Of a stretch of DNA of 64,000 nucleotides, positions 34,135 to 43,391 are shown in pieces; position 1 is the first letter of the stretch, and each line of letters opens with the position of its first letter. The DNA comes from Streptomyces sp. CC0208 (GTDB taxonomy: Bacteria > Actinomycetota > Actinomycetes > Streptomycetales > Streptomycetaceae), in NCBI RefSeq assembly GCF_003443735.1, contig NZ_CP031969.1, positions 1,054,001-1,118,000 on the forward strand. The letters are read 5' to 3'. The notes under the pieces were generated by a model, which worked only from the letters and a program-made list of their open reading frames with translations, was not told the DNA's origin and did no database searches. A program made the translations under genes and the position numbers.

Positions 34135-34653
34135 ATGGCCAGTACATCCTCAGGACGGCAAACGGGGGCGCGGGACCGCGACAGCGAGGGGCGGGCGCGC
34201 AACGCCCGCCCACGGGACGGGCTCGGGCGGCCGCTCCCGTACGGCGCCGACGGCGTCGCGCGGCAACCCGAGGGCGTGGTGCGCACCCCGCGGGAGACCG
34301 TGGCCGAGGCTCAGGAACTCCTCGACGCGGGGCGCCCCTTCCATGCGCACGAGGTCTTCGAGGACGCCTGGAAGTCGGGGCCCGACGGGGAGAAGGCCCT
34401 GTGGCGGGGGCTCGCCCAGCTCGCGGTCGGGCTGACCCACGCGGCCCGGGGGAACGTCACGGGCGGCGCGCGGCTGCTGCGGCGCGGCGCCGGGGCCGTG
34501 GAGGAGTGGGCCGCGTCGGCTCCCGGGCGGGGGCAGCCGTACGGGATGGATCTGGCCGGGCTCGCCGGGTGGGCACGGCAGTTGGCGGAGGAGGTGGAGC
34601 GGGACGGCTCGGCCGTGGACGCACAGGTCCGCCGTCCTCGGCTGCGGGGGTAG
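34135..34653 (+). CDS. DUF309 protein
   Basis: The 172-residue protein carries the short helical DUF309 domain with its typical motif AGRPFHAHEVFEDAWK ... LWRGLAQLAVGLTHAARGN. The arginine-rich N-terminal 60 residues look disordered. Its biochemical role is unknown. There is no ribosome binding site, and GACAAT, a -10-like hexamer, ends six bases before the ATG, so the transcript is probably leaderless. It is followed by cobF. Confidence 0.85.
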   Translation: MASTSSGRQTGARDRDSEGRARNARPRDGLGRPLPYGADGVARQPEGVVRTPRETVAEAQELLDAGRPFHAHEVFEDAWKSGPDGEKALWRGLAQLAVGLTHAARGNVTGGARLLRRGAGAVEEWAASAPGRGQPYGMDLAGLAGWARQLAEEVERDGSAVDAQVRRPRLRG

Positions 34654-34736
34654 GTGAGCAGCCCTGCACCCCCGGACCTGGCGCGATGCACGGAGGCGGT
34701 GCCGTCGCTGTCAGTGGCGTGCGGCAGACTCGGGGT

Positions 34737-35510
34737 GTGCGAAAGATTCATGTCATCGGTATCGGCGCGGGCGACCCCGAGCAGCTCACCCTCCAGGCGG
34801 TCAGGGCGCTGCGGAGCACGGACGTGTTCTTCGTCCTGGACAAGGGCGAGGTGAAGAGCGATCTCACGCAGCTGCGCCGGGACGTGCTGAACACGCACAT
34901 ACCGGACGGGTCGTACCGGGTGGTGGAGGCCCGGGACCCGGAGCGGGACCGTGGTGCGGGCGGCTCCGCCTACTCCCCCGCCGTCGGTGACTGGCGCAGC
35001 GCCCGTGCCGACATCTACGAGCGGCTGATCGCCGAGGAGTTGGGCGAGGAGGAGAGCGGCGCGTTCCTGGTGTGGGGGGATCCGGCGCTGTACGACAGCA
35101 CGCTCGGCATCCTGGAGGAGATCCTGGAGCGCGGCTCGGTGTCCTTCGAGTACGACGTCGTGCCCGGCATCAGCAGTGTGTCGGCGTTGGTGGCACGGCA
35201 TCGCACCGGGCTGAACCGGGTCGCGAGGCCGGTGCAGATCACCACCGGGCGGCGCCTCGCCGAGGGGTTCCCCGAGGGTGTGGACGACGTGGTGGTGATG
35301 CTTGACGCCCATCAGGCCTTCCGGGCGTACGCCGACCAGGACATCGACATCTACTGGGGCGCCTACATCGGCACGCCGGACGAGATCCTTGCCTCCGGCC
35401 CGATCGCCGAGGCCGCACCGCGGATCGAGCGGTTGCGTGCGGAGGCCAGGGAGCGCAAGGGCTGGATCATGGACACGTATCTGCTGCGCCGCCGTCCGAA
35501 GCAGCAGTAG
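34737..35510 (+). CDS. cobF: precorrin-6A synthase (deacetylating)
   Basis: The 257-residue tetrapyrrole methylase starts KIHVIGIGAGDPEQLTLQAV, then AFLVWGDPALYDSTLGIL and VVPGISSVSALVARH, the SAM-binding landmarks of this family. The DLDKGE-like VLDKGEVKSDL and the overall length fit CobF, which methylates C1 of precorrin-5 and releases acetate in aerobic cobalamin synthesis. The GTG start has only a weak ribosome binding site. The cobK gene lies 1.3 kb away on the other strand. The frame continues open for 34 codons beyond the TAG stop (see findings). Confidence 0.88.
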   Translation: MRKIHVIGIGAGDPEQLTLQAVRALRSTDVFFVLDKGEVKSDLTQLRRDVLNTHIPDGSYRVVEARDPERDRGAGGSAYSPAVGDWRSARADIYERLIAEELGEEESGAFLVWGDPALYDSTLGILEEILERGSVSFEYDVVPGISSVSALVARHRTGLNRVARPVQITTGRRLAEGFPEGVDDVVVMLDAHQAFRAYADQDIDIYWGAYIGTPDEILASGPIAEAAPRIERLRAEARERKGWIMDTYLLRRRPKQQ

Positions 35511-35657
35511 GAAGCCTGGCTGGAGGAGCGGGTCGAGCGGGGCCTGGGCCGCCCGTCGGACACGGACCTGCGGGCCGCGGTGGACACGGGAGTCGACGGG
35601 CAGCACCGCGCCTGAAAACCGCGTGCCGAACGGGACGGCGGGACCCATACTCGTCGG

Positions 35658-36080
35658 ATGCCCCCGGCGCCCGCACGCTTCCACGACCCCGGCTCGACCG
35701 CCTTCGACTTCGGCGACTCGGTACTCGTGCGCTGCCCGCGCTGCGACGGGATCGCCCACTTCGAGCGCGGGACGACCCCGGCACCCCGCGTGATCTGCCG
35801 CTCGTGCGGCCTCTGCGGCCCCGCGGACCGGTGCGCCCGGCCCGCCCTGTGGCTGTCCGCGGGGACCAGGCACGGAGAACTGTGGGCGTACAACCTCGCC
35901 CACCTGGACCTGATCAGACGGTTCGTGGCCGCCTCCTTGCGGGAGCGGGCGCCATGGTACAAGCACGGCCGGAAGATGACCTGCGTCGCGCGTCTGCCCG
36001 CCTGGGTCAAACGCGCCAAGAACCGTGACGAGGTGCTTCGCGCGATCGACCGCATGCGGGACTCCGTCATCGCGGGTTGA
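35658..36080 (+). CDS. zinc-ribbon protein, conserved in actinobacteria
   Basis: The 140-residue protein has a four-cysteine zinc ribbon near residues 26-50 (VRCPRCDGIAHFERG ... VICRSCGLCG). A basic helical region follows (LDLIRRFVAASLRERAPWYKHG, VKRAKNRDEVLRAIDRM). Function is unknown. It has no ribosome binding site, and CATACT, close to the -10 consensus, ends six bases before the ATG, consistent with a leaderless transcript. Its last 14 bases overlap the end of the convergent cobK gene. Confidence 0.78.
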   Translation: MPPAPARFHDPGSTAFDFGDSVLVRCPRCDGIAHFERGTTPAPRVICRSCGLCGPADRCARPALWLSAGTRHGELWAYNLAHLDLIRRFVAASLRERAPWYKHGRKMTCVARLPAWVKRAKNRDEVLRAIDRMRDSVIAG

Positions 36081-36816
36081 GGAGGTCCAGCCACCTCTGC
36101 ACTCCCGCCACGTCCGGCACCGCCGTCACCCCGTCCGGGAGGGGCGGTCGGCGTACGACCACCACGGGCAGGGACAGTTGGCGGGCGGCCGTGAGTTTGG
36201 CCGAGGTGGCCGCTCCCCCGCTGTCCTTGGTGACCAGGACGTCGATGCGGTGGTCGTGGAGGAGGGCCGACTCGTCGGTCACCGTGAACGGGCCGCGGGC
36301 CAGGAGGACTTCGGTGCGCGGGGGCATGGGCGGCTCGGGCAGTTCCACCGACCGTACGACGAAGTGCAGTTCGGTGAGGTGGGCGAAGGCGGCGAGCTCC
36401 ATGCGACCGGTGGTCAGGAACACCCGCCGGCCGAGGCTCGGCAGCAACTGGGCGGCCACGTCGAGGGAGTCGACCGGATGCCAGCGGTCCCCCGGTCCGG
36501 GCTGCCAGCCCGGGCGGCGCAGCACCACGCAGGGCACGCCGGTCGCCGCGGACGCCCGGGCCGCGTGGGCGGTGATGGCGCGGGCGAAGGGATGCGTGGC
36601 GTCGACCAGTGCGTCGGCCTGCTCCTCCCGCAGCCAGTCGGCCAGCCCCTCCGCCCCGCCGAACCCCCCGATCCGTACTTCCCCCGCGACCTTGCCCGGC
36701 CGGGTCACCCGCCCCGCGAGAGAGGTGGTGACGCGCCACCCCGGACGCGACGCGAGCGCGGCGGCCAGTTCGCGGGCCTCGGTGGTGCCGCCGAGGATCA
36801 GGATGTGCGGGGACAT
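36067..36816 (-). CDS. cobK: precorrin-6A reductase
   Basis: The 249-residue protein begins with the nucleotide-binding motif ILILGGTTEARELAAAL. It continues with ADALVDATHPFARAIT, VFLTTGRMELAAF and VTKDSGGAATSAKLTAARQLSLPVVVVRRP, all typical of CobK/CbiJ. It reduces precorrin-6A to precorrin-6B with NADPH. There is no clear ribosome binding site. TACGCT, a -10-like hexamer, ends seven bases upstream, so it may be leaderless. The 3' ends of cobK and the zinc-ribbon gene overlap. Confidence 0.93.
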   Translation of the reverse strand: MSPHILILGGTTEARELAAALASRPGWRVTTSLAGRVTRPGKVAGEVRIGGFGGAEGLADWLREEQADALVDATHPFARAITAHAARASAATGVPCVVLRRPGWQPGPGDRWHPVDSLDVAAQLLPSLGRRVFLTTGRMELAAFAHLTELHFVVRSVELPEPPMPPRTEVLLARGPFTVTDESALLHDHRIDVLVTKDSGGAATSAKLTAARQLSLPVVVVRRPPLPDGVTAVPDVAGVQRWLDLLNPR

Positions 36817-36823
36817 GGCGGGA

Positions 36824-36829
36824 AGCGTA
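36824..36829 (-). promoter_or_regulatory. -10 hexamer of cobK, probably leaderless
   Basis: On the minus strand TACGCT (TANNNT) lies seven bases before the cobK ATG, which lacks a ribosome binding site. Confidence 0.4.
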
Positions 36830-36995
36830 CGAGGTCGGAGGCGCGCGGGGGCACGACGGGTGGCGACTACGACCGACGGCCACCCCCGACGGCAGGACAT
36901 GCAGGACGGACGGGTATGCGACTTCGGCCCACGCCTGCCCCCTCGGCAGGACATCGGGCAGCGCACGACAACAGGCGTTCCCGCCCGTCCGTGGT

Positions 36996-37001
36996 TATGG
37001 T
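36996..37001 (+). promoter_or_regulatory. -10 hexamer of a probable leaderless promoter
   Basis: TATGGT ends exactly six bases before the ATG of the HAD gene at 37008, which has no ribosome binding site. Confidence 0.5.
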
Positions 37002-37007
37002 CCGGGC

Positions 37008-37802
37008 ATGGCATCCGTGCGCGCGGTCCTGATCGACATCGACGGAGTTCTCACCGTGTCGTGGGCGCCGCTGCCGCGGGCGGTGGCGGCGTTACGGGAG
37101 GTCCGGGAGGCCGGATTCGGGGTCGCGCTGGTGACGAACACGACCTCGCGGACCCGGGCGTCGATCGCCGCGGTGCTGGAGGGGGCGGGGTTCCCGGTGC
37201 GGGCGGAGGACATTCTCACCGCGCCCGCGGTCACTGCCTCGTATCTGGCCGACCACTGTCCCGGCGCCCGCTGCACATTGCTGAACAGCGGGGACATCGC
37301 CGAGGATCTCGCGGGCGTCACACTGGTCGGCGGCGAGGCCGAGGACGTCGATGTCGTCGTCCTCGGGGGCGCCGGGCCCGAGTTCGGTTACACCGCGCTC
37401 AACCACGCCTTCGGGCATCTCCAGCGCGGGGCCCGGCTCGTGGCGATGCACCGCAATCTGTACTGGCGTACCGAAGACGGGCTCCAGCTCGACGCCGGGG
37501 CCTTCCTGGCCGGCCTGGAGCGGGCCGCCAGGACCGAGGCCGAGGTCACCGGCAAGCCGTCGCCCGCGTTCTTCGAGGCGGCGCTCGCCCGGCTCGGGGT
37601 CGGGGCGGACGAGGCGCTGATGGTGGGGGACGACATCGAGTCAGACGTGCTGGCGGCGCAGCGCGCCGGGCTGACCGGGGTGCTCGTGAAGACCGGGAAG
37701 TACCTCCCGGAGACCCACCGCTCGGCCAGTGGCACGCCCGACCACGTGATCGAGTCCTTCGCGGACCTGCCGGCGCTGCTCGGCGCTTCAGCGCAGCAGT
37801 AG
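37008..37802 (+). CDS. HAD-superfamily phosphatase, subfamily IIA (NagD-like)
   Basis: The 264-residue protein has HAD motif I as LIDIDGVLT, motif II in LVTNTTSRTRASI and motif III/IV as GKPSPAFFEAAL ... MVGDDIESDVLAAQRAG. The C2a-type cap between them fits the IIA group (NagD, HDHD2). These hydrolyse sugar or nucleotide phosphates with broad specificity. It appears leaderless. Its last 15 bases overlap the end of the convergent TSUP transporter gene. Confidence 0.9.
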   Translation: MASVRAVLIDIDGVLTVSWAPLPRAVAALREVREAGFGVALVTNTTSRTRASIAAVLEGAGFPVRAEDILTAPAVTASYLADHCPGARCTLLNSGDIAEDLAGVTLVGGEAEDVDVVVLGGAGPEFGYTALNHAFGHLQRGARLVAMHRNLYWRTEDGLQLDAGAFLAGLERAARTEAEVTGKPSPAFFEAALARLGVGADEALMVGDDIESDVLAAQRAGLTGVLVKTGKYLPETHRSASGTPDHVIESFADLPALLGASAQQ

Positions 37803-38561
37803 CTGTACGCCGCCCACGATCGTCGCCGCGATCACCAGCTGTTCGAAGAGCCGCTGGTTGATCCGGTTCACGGCCCACTTGCCGAGGAACGCGCCGGGCA
37901 CGACGAACGCCACGAGGGCGAGGTCGAGCAGCAGCGAGTGGCCGTCGATCAGGCCGAGGCCGACGCTGAAGGGCACCTTGGAGACGTTGACGATCAGGAA
38001 GAAGAACGCCGAGGTGCCGAGGAAGCCGAGTTTGCGGAAGCCCGCCGACAGCAGGTACATCGACATCACCGGGCCGCCGGCGTTGGCGACCATGGTGGTG
38101 AAGCCGCCGAGGACGCCGTAGGAGCGGGCCTTGACGCGGCCGGTCCGGGTGGCGACCGAGTCGGGTTCCTCGTCCGTGTCGGCCGTGCGGCGGCGCCAGA
38201 CCGTCACCGCGGCCATGAAGAGGAGGATCGCGCCGATCGACGTGCGGACGATCCCGTCGTCCGCCCACTGCAGGAACAGCGTGCCGGCGACGACACCGAC
38301 CGCGACCGCCGGGAACAGCCGCCAGAGGGTGGGCCAGTGGGCGTGTCGTCGGTAGGTGAGCACCGCGAGCACGTCCCCGGCGATCAGGATCGGCAGCAGC
38401 GCGCCGGTGGAGGCGCGGGCGGGCAGCACCGCGGCGAAGATCGCGAGGCTGACCGTGTTGGCCCCGCTCACGGCCGTCTTGGAGAAGCCGACGAGCAGGG
38501 CCGCGGCGGCGAGCGCGGCGAACTCCCAGACGGAGATGTGCCAGAGCGTCATCGTGTCCAT
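37788..38561 (-). CDS. TSUP/TauE-SafE family membrane transporter
   Basis: The 257-residue protein has about seven or eight hydrophobic segments and the two half-repeats typical of TSUP anion transporters. These include ALLVGFSKTAVSGANTVSLAIFAAVLPARASTG near the N-terminus and GVLGGFTTMVANAGGPVMSMYLLSAG in the second half. The family exports or imports sulfite, sulfoacetate and other small anions. The substrate cannot be told. The ATG at 38561 (MDTMTLWHIS) has no strong ribosome binding site. Its end overlaps the HAD gene end. Confidence 0.88.
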   Translation of the reverse strand: MDTMTLWHISVWEFAALAAAALLVGFSKTAVSGANTVSLAIFAAVLPARASTGALLPILIAGDVLAVLTYRRHAHWPTLWRLFPAVAVGVVAGTLFLQWADDGIVRTSIGAILLFMAAVTVWRRRTADTDEEPDSVATRTGRVKARSYGVLGGFTTMVANAGGPVMSMYLLSAGFRKLGFLGTSAFFFLIVNVSKVPFSVGLGLIDGHSLLLDLALVAFVVPGAFLGKWAVNRINQRLFEQLVIAATIVGGVQLLLR

Positions 38562-38661
38562 GCGGAGACCGATGCTAGGCGCAGGTAAGAGATCTTGTAA
38601 GTGCCGTCTCGCCGTGTGGTCCTGTTGCCGCGCTCCCGGCAGTGCCCCTCCGCCACTGCCG

Positions 38662-39849
<1,188 letters not shown>

Positions 39850-39892
39850 GAAAGGACTCCTGACCGTCGTCATCGGGGGACCGAACAGCTTT

Positions 39893-39909
39893 AATTAGCA
39901 CTGCTAGTT
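39893..39909. promoter_or_regulatory. TetR-type operator dyad between thiolase and hydrolase
   Basis: AATTAGCA and TGCTAGTT are near-perfect inverted arms (seven of eight) around a central C, in a small AT-rich island in the 87-base intergenic space. The size and symmetry suit a TetR-family site. No TetR gene is adjacent, so the regulator would be encoded elsewhere. Confidence 0.6.
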
Positions 39910-39936
39910 TCGGACTATAGCGCAGCGGGAGCAGAC

Positions 39937-40737
39937 ATGGCCGAGCACGTCCTCACCGGAACCCACGGCCTCCTCACCGTGCGCGAGTGGCCGCACGAGC
40001 GCCCCCGGTACCTGGCCCTCGTGGTGCACGGATACGGGGAGCACGTCGGACGGTACGAGGAGCTCGCCCAGGTCCTGGTGGCGCACGGCGCGGCCGTCTT
40101 CGGGCCCGATCACACCGGGCACGGGAAGTCCGCCGGGGAACGGGTCCTGATCGAGGACTTCGAGGACGTGGTCACGGACGTTCACGCGGTGGCGGACCTG
40201 GCCCGGGCCGCCCACCCCGGCGTCCCCCTCGTCCTGGTCGGGCACTCCATGGGTGGCCTGATCGCCGCCCGCTTCGCCCAGCGGTACGGCAGCGAGCTCG
40301 CCGCGCTCGTGCTCTCGGGGCCGGTGATCGGTGCCTGGGAGCTGCCCGGGACACTGCTCGCCCTCGACGAGATCCCGGACACGCCCGTCAGCCCGGCCTC
40401 GCTCTCCCGGGACCCCGAGGTGGGCGCCGCGTACCGGGCGGACCCCCTCGTCTGGCACGGGCCGATGAAGCGGCCGACGGTGGAGGCGTTCGCCCGCACC
40501 CTGGAGACCGTGTCGCAGGGCGGTGACGTCGGGCCGCTCCCGCTGCTGTGGCTGCACGGCGACGACGACCGGCTGGTCCCGCTCGCCGGAAGCCGCGTAG
40601 GCGTCGAGGGCATCAGGGGCGGGACGTTCACCGAGCGGACCTACGCCGGAGCCCGGCACGAGGTGTTCCACGAGACGAACAAGGCGGAGGTCTTCGCAGA
40701 CGTGACGGACTTCCTCGACGGCGTGCTCACCGGCTGA
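39937..40737 (+). CDS. alpha/beta hydrolase, monoacylglycerol-lipase-like
   Basis: The 266-residue serine hydrolase has the oxyanion HGYGEH motif, GPDHTGHGKSAG, the nucleophile elbow VLVGHSMGGLIAARFA, acid Asp in LWLHGDDDRLVP, and His in GARHEVFHETNK. The HxGxxH/GHSMGG pair is typical of bacterial monoacylglycerol lipases. It would release fatty acid from monoglycerides or similar esters, which fits the divergent thiolase: both may serve lipid breakdown under one TetR-type repressor. GGGAG precedes the ATG. Confidence 0.9.
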   Translation: MAEHVLTGTHGLLTVREWPHERPRYLALVVHGYGEHVGRYEELAQVLVAHGAAVFGPDHTGHGKSAGERVLIEDFEDVVTDVHAVADLARAAHPGVPLVLVGHSMGGLIAARFAQRYGSELAALVLSGPVIGAWELPGTLLALDEIPDTPVSPASLSRDPEVGAAYRADPLVWHGPMKRPTVEAFARTLETVSQGGDVGPLPLLWLHGDDDRLVPLAGSRVGVEGIRGGTFTERTYAGARHEVFHETNKAEVFADVTDFLDGVLTG

Positions 40738-40781
40738 GACACCACTGTTTGCACGAGTACGCCCGGGGCACCCGCGCCCCC

Positions 40782-41039
40782 ATGGAGTGGTTGCGTCGAG
40801 CGGCCTGCGTGGGCGAGGACCCCGAGCTGTTCTTCCCCGTGGGCACGCAAGGACCCGCGCTGCGGGACACCGCGGCGGCGAAGCGGGTGTGCGCCCGCTG
40901 CCCGGTCGCCCCCGAGTGCCTCGATCTGGCGCTCAGCAGTGGGCAGACCTCGGGCGTGTGGGGCGGAACCTGCGAGCAGGAACGCGACGAACTGCTCCGT
41001 ACCGGCATCGACCATGCCAGAAGGAGGAGCACGGTATGA
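40782..41039 (+). CDS. WhiB-like iron-sulfur regulator
   Basis: The 85-residue protein has the four conserved cysteines of WhiB-family proteins at 9, 37, 40 and 46 (C, then CARCPVAPEC) and the GVWGG turn after them, followed by a basic tail (ARRRST). These proteins bind a [4Fe-4S] cluster and partner the principal sigma factor to control transcription, often in stress or development. No ribosome binding site is seen before the ATG. Its stop overlaps the dps start (ATGA), an uncommon direct coupling of a redox-sensing regulator to an iron-storage protein. Confidence 0.9.
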   Translation: MEWLRRAACVGEDPELFFPVGTQGPALRDTAAAKRVCARCPVAPECLDLALSSGQTSGVWGGTCEQERDELLRTGIDHARRRSTV

Positions 41040-41515
41040 CTGTGGTCAGGAGCACCCTGTCCGAATCCGCCCGCGAGACGGTCGGGGAGGCCCTGCAGAG
41101 CACCCTGGTCGATCTGATCGGCCTGTCGCTGATCGGGAAGCAGGCGCACTGGAACATCGTGGGCCCGCGTTTCCGGTCCATCCACCTCCAGTTGGACGAG
41201 GTGGTGTCGACGGCCCGCACGTTCTCCGACACGGTGGCGGAGCGCGCCGCTGCTCTGGGTGTGGCGCCCGACGGCCGACCGGAGACGATCGCGGCCGCCT
41301 ACACGCTGCCGGGCTCGAAGAGCGGCTGGATCCGGGACGACGAGGTCGTCCGGCTGATCGTGGAGACGCTGGAAGCGGCCATCGGCCGGCTGCGCGAACG
41401 CATCGAGGCCACCGAGAAGGCCGACCCGGTCACGCAGGACCTGCTGATCGGCATCACCGCCGAGCTGGAGAAGCAGCGCTGGATGTTCGAGGCCGAGAAC
41501 TGGCCCCGGGACTGA
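41036..41515 (+). CDS. dps: Dps-family ferritin-like DNA-protection protein
   Basis: The 159-residue protein carries the Dps signature: GKQAHWNIVGPRFRSIHLQLDEVV, then SDTVAERAAALG, giving the ferroxidase His, Asp and Glu residues shared between subunits. Dps dodecamers store iron using peroxide and can protect DNA. AAGGAGGAG lies seven bases before the ATG, which overlaps the WhiB-like stop. There is no long basic N-terminal tail, so direct DNA binding through such a tail is unlikely. DUF3140 and a DNA-glycosylase-like gene follow. Confidence 0.95.
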   Translation: MTVVRSTLSESARETVGEALQSTLVDLIGLSLIGKQAHWNIVGPRFRSIHLQLDEVVSTARTFSDTVAERAAALGVAPDGRPETIAAAYTLPGSKSGWIRDDEVVRLIVETLEAAIGRLRERIEATEKADPVTQDLLIGITAELEKQRWMFEAENWPRD

Positions 41516-41548
41516 CCGGCCGGAAACACCCACGGAAAGGCGCATGCG

Positions 41549-41881
41549 ATGACCGACGCTCTCGAACTCGACGCGCTGTGGGAGGACTTCCACCGCGCGG
41601 TGAACATGACCTCACAGGAGCTGGCCGCCTGGTTGCGGGTCAGCGAGGCCACCGAGTCCGCGGAACCGCTGCCGGAGCACGCGGGTGAGCCGACCGGGCA
41701 GCATGTCCTGGCGATCCTCCAGAAGCGGCGCACGGACCTGACCGACGACGACATCGAGGTGATGTACGAGGTGGTGGACACCGTCACCGCGGATGCCGAC
41801 GTGGAGAACGAACCCCAGGCCGAGGACAGCGTCCGCAGGCAGCGGCTGATGTCCGTCGGACACGACCCGCTCAGGCGGTGA
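41549..41881 (+). CDS. DUF3140 protein
   Basis: The 110-residue acidic protein contains LWEDFHRAVNMTSQELAAWL near the start and HVLAILQKRRTDLTDDDIEVMYEVVDTV in the middle. This pattern is typical of DUF3140 proteins, predicted small helical DNA-associated proteins (K+-sensing/Ku-neighbour type annotations exist, none proven). GGAAAGG precedes the ATG. Its stop overlaps the start of the next gene (GTGA), placing it in the dps stress operon. Confidence 0.82.
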   Translation: MTDALELDALWEDFHRAVNMTSQELAAWLRVSEATESAEPLPEHAGEPTGQHVLAILQKRRTDLTDDDIEVMYEVVDTVTADADVENEPQAEDSVRRQRLMSVGHDPLRR

Positions 41882-42525
41882 CCAGGGCCGAGCGCGTCGT
41901 ACGGGAACTCGTCGGCGCGCATGGACGGACGTACGCCGCGGAGGCGGGCATCACGCTGAAGGACACCCCGCAGCCCCTGTACCGGCTGCTGGTGCTGTCC
42001 CTCCTGCTCAGTGCCCGCATCCGCGGCTCCGTCGCGATCGCGACCGCGCGCGAACTGCACAGGGCGGGACTGCGCGACCCCCGCCGCATGGCCCGGGCCG
42101 GCCGGCAGGAGCGGGTGGAGGCGCTGGGCCGCGGCGGCTACCGACGCTACGACGAACGTACGGCGACGCAACTCGGCCGTGGCGCCGAGCTGTTGACCGA
42201 GCGATGGGGCGGTGATCTGCGCCGACTGCGCGCGGAGGCGGACGGCGACGTAGCCGAACTGCGGCGCCTGCTCCAGGAGTTCCCCGGTATCGGGCCGGCC
42301 GGTGCCGACATCTTCCTGCGTGAGGTGCAGGGCGTCTGGCCGGAGGTCGCGCCCTGTCTGGACGGCAAGGTGCTTGCGGGCGCCGAGCGGCTCGGCCTGC
42401 CGAAGGATCCCGACCGGCTGATCGAGCTGGCCGGTGACGCCCAACCGGACGTTCTCGCCGCCGCGTTGGTACGGGCGGCGATCGACGGCGAGGTGGCCGA
42501 AGACAGCCTCCGGCGCGCCGGGTGA
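41878..42525 (+). CDS. HhH-GPD DNA glycosylase-like protein (endonuclease III fold)
   Basis: The 215-residue protein resembles the endonuclease III helical fold. The helix-hairpin-helix reads LLQEFPGIGPAGADIF and the catalytic-Asp position is kept in PCLDGKVLAG. The lysine that makes endonuclease III a lyase (RKTAN) is replaced by PAGAD, and no C-terminal four-cysteine iron-sulfur loop is present. It may therefore be a monofunctional or inactive glycosylase-like protein. Its GTG overlaps the DUF3140 stop. Location after dps suggests a role in DNA protection or repair. Confidence 0.8.
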   Translation: MTRAERVVRELVGAHGRTYAAEAGITLKDTPQPLYRLLVLSLLLSARIRGSVAIATARELHRAGLRDPRRMARAGRQERVEALGRGGYRRYDERTATQLGRGAELLTERWGGDLRRLRAEADGDVAELRRLLQEFPGIGPAGADIFLREVQGVWPEVAPCLDGKVLAGAERLGLPKDPDRLIELAGDAQPDVLAAALVRAAIDGEVAEDSLRRAG

Positions 42526-42569
42526 CATGGCACACTGCTCGCACATTCCGTCGAGCAGAGGAGCTTTGT

Positions 42570-43364
42570 GTGACCGGGACCGAGTCGGCCGGCCGGCGGA
42601 TCGACACGAGCAGGCCGCATCCGGCCCGGGTGTACGACTGGTTCCTCGGCGGGAAGGACAACTACCCCGTCGACGAGGAGCTCGGACGCGCGATCACGGC
42701 ACAGGGGGACGCTCCCCGGCAGGCGCGCGCCAACCGCCGGTTCATGGAGCGCGCCACCCGGGTCGTCGTACGGGAGGCGGGAATCCGCCAGTTCCTCGAC
42801 ATCGGCTCCGGCATCCCCACCGAGCCCAACCTCCACCAGATCGCCCAGTCCGCCGTACCGGACGCCCGGATCGTGTACGTCGACAACGACCCGATCGTCC
42901 TGGCCCACGCGGCGGCCCTGTTGCACGGCACCCCGGAGGGGGCGACGCACTATCTCCAGGCGGACGCCCGCGAGCCGCAGCGGATCCTCCAAGGCGCCTC
43001 CGCCGTCCTCGACTTCGAGCAGCCCGTCGCGCTGTCGCTGGTCGCGCTGCTGCACTTCATCTCCGACGAGGACGGCGCCCAGGAGCTGGTGGACACGCTG
43101 GTCGGCGCGCTGGCTCCGGGCAGTTGTCTGGTGCTGTCGGCGCTGACGGCGGACTTCGATCCGGAGCGGGTGCACGCGGGCATCGCGGCCTACACGGCGA
43201 GCGGGGTCACCCTGGTGGCCCGCTCGCACGACGAAGTGAGCCGTCTCTTCAAGGGACTCGAGGTCCTTGAGCCGGGGATCGTGTCCCTGTCGCGCTGGCG
43301 TCCGGACGCACGCGAGGAGGGCGACCCCGTGTCGCTGTACGGGGCGGTCGGCATCAAGCGTTGA
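42570..43364 (+). CDS. DUF574-type SAM-dependent methyltransferase
   Basis: The 264-residue protein has the DUF574 opening RPHPARVYDWFLGGKDNYPVDEE, the SAM-binding motif FLDIGSGIPT, ARIVYVDNDPIVLAHAAALL and VALSLVALLHFISDED. Streptomycetes carry many such paralogues with unknown methyl acceptors. The GTG at 42570 has GGAG six bases upstream. It may end the whiB-dps run, being 44 bases after the glycosylase-like gene. A second copy lies at 51383-52195. Confidence 0.88.
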   Translation: MTGTESAGRRIDTSRPHPARVYDWFLGGKDNYPVDEELGRAITAQGDAPRQARANRRFMERATRVVVREAGIRQFLDIGSGIPTEPNLHQIAQSAVPDARIVYVDNDPIVLAHAAALLHGTPEGATHYLQADAREPQRILQGASAVLDFEQPVALSLVALLHFISDEDGAQELVDTLVGALAPGSCLVLSALTADFDPERVHAGIAAYTASGVTLVARSHDEVSRLFKGLEVLEPGIVSLSRWRPDAREEGDPVSLYGAVGIKR

Positions 43365-43391
43365 GCCCGCGGGACGGAGCACCAGGGCTCA
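43362..43391. terminator. bidirectional hairpin between convergent genes
   Basis: TGAGCCC (43362-43368) and GGGCTCA (43385-43391) form a perfect seven-base stem with a 16-base loop, containing the stop codons of both the methyltransferase and the convergent SDR gene. Confidence 0.5.
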
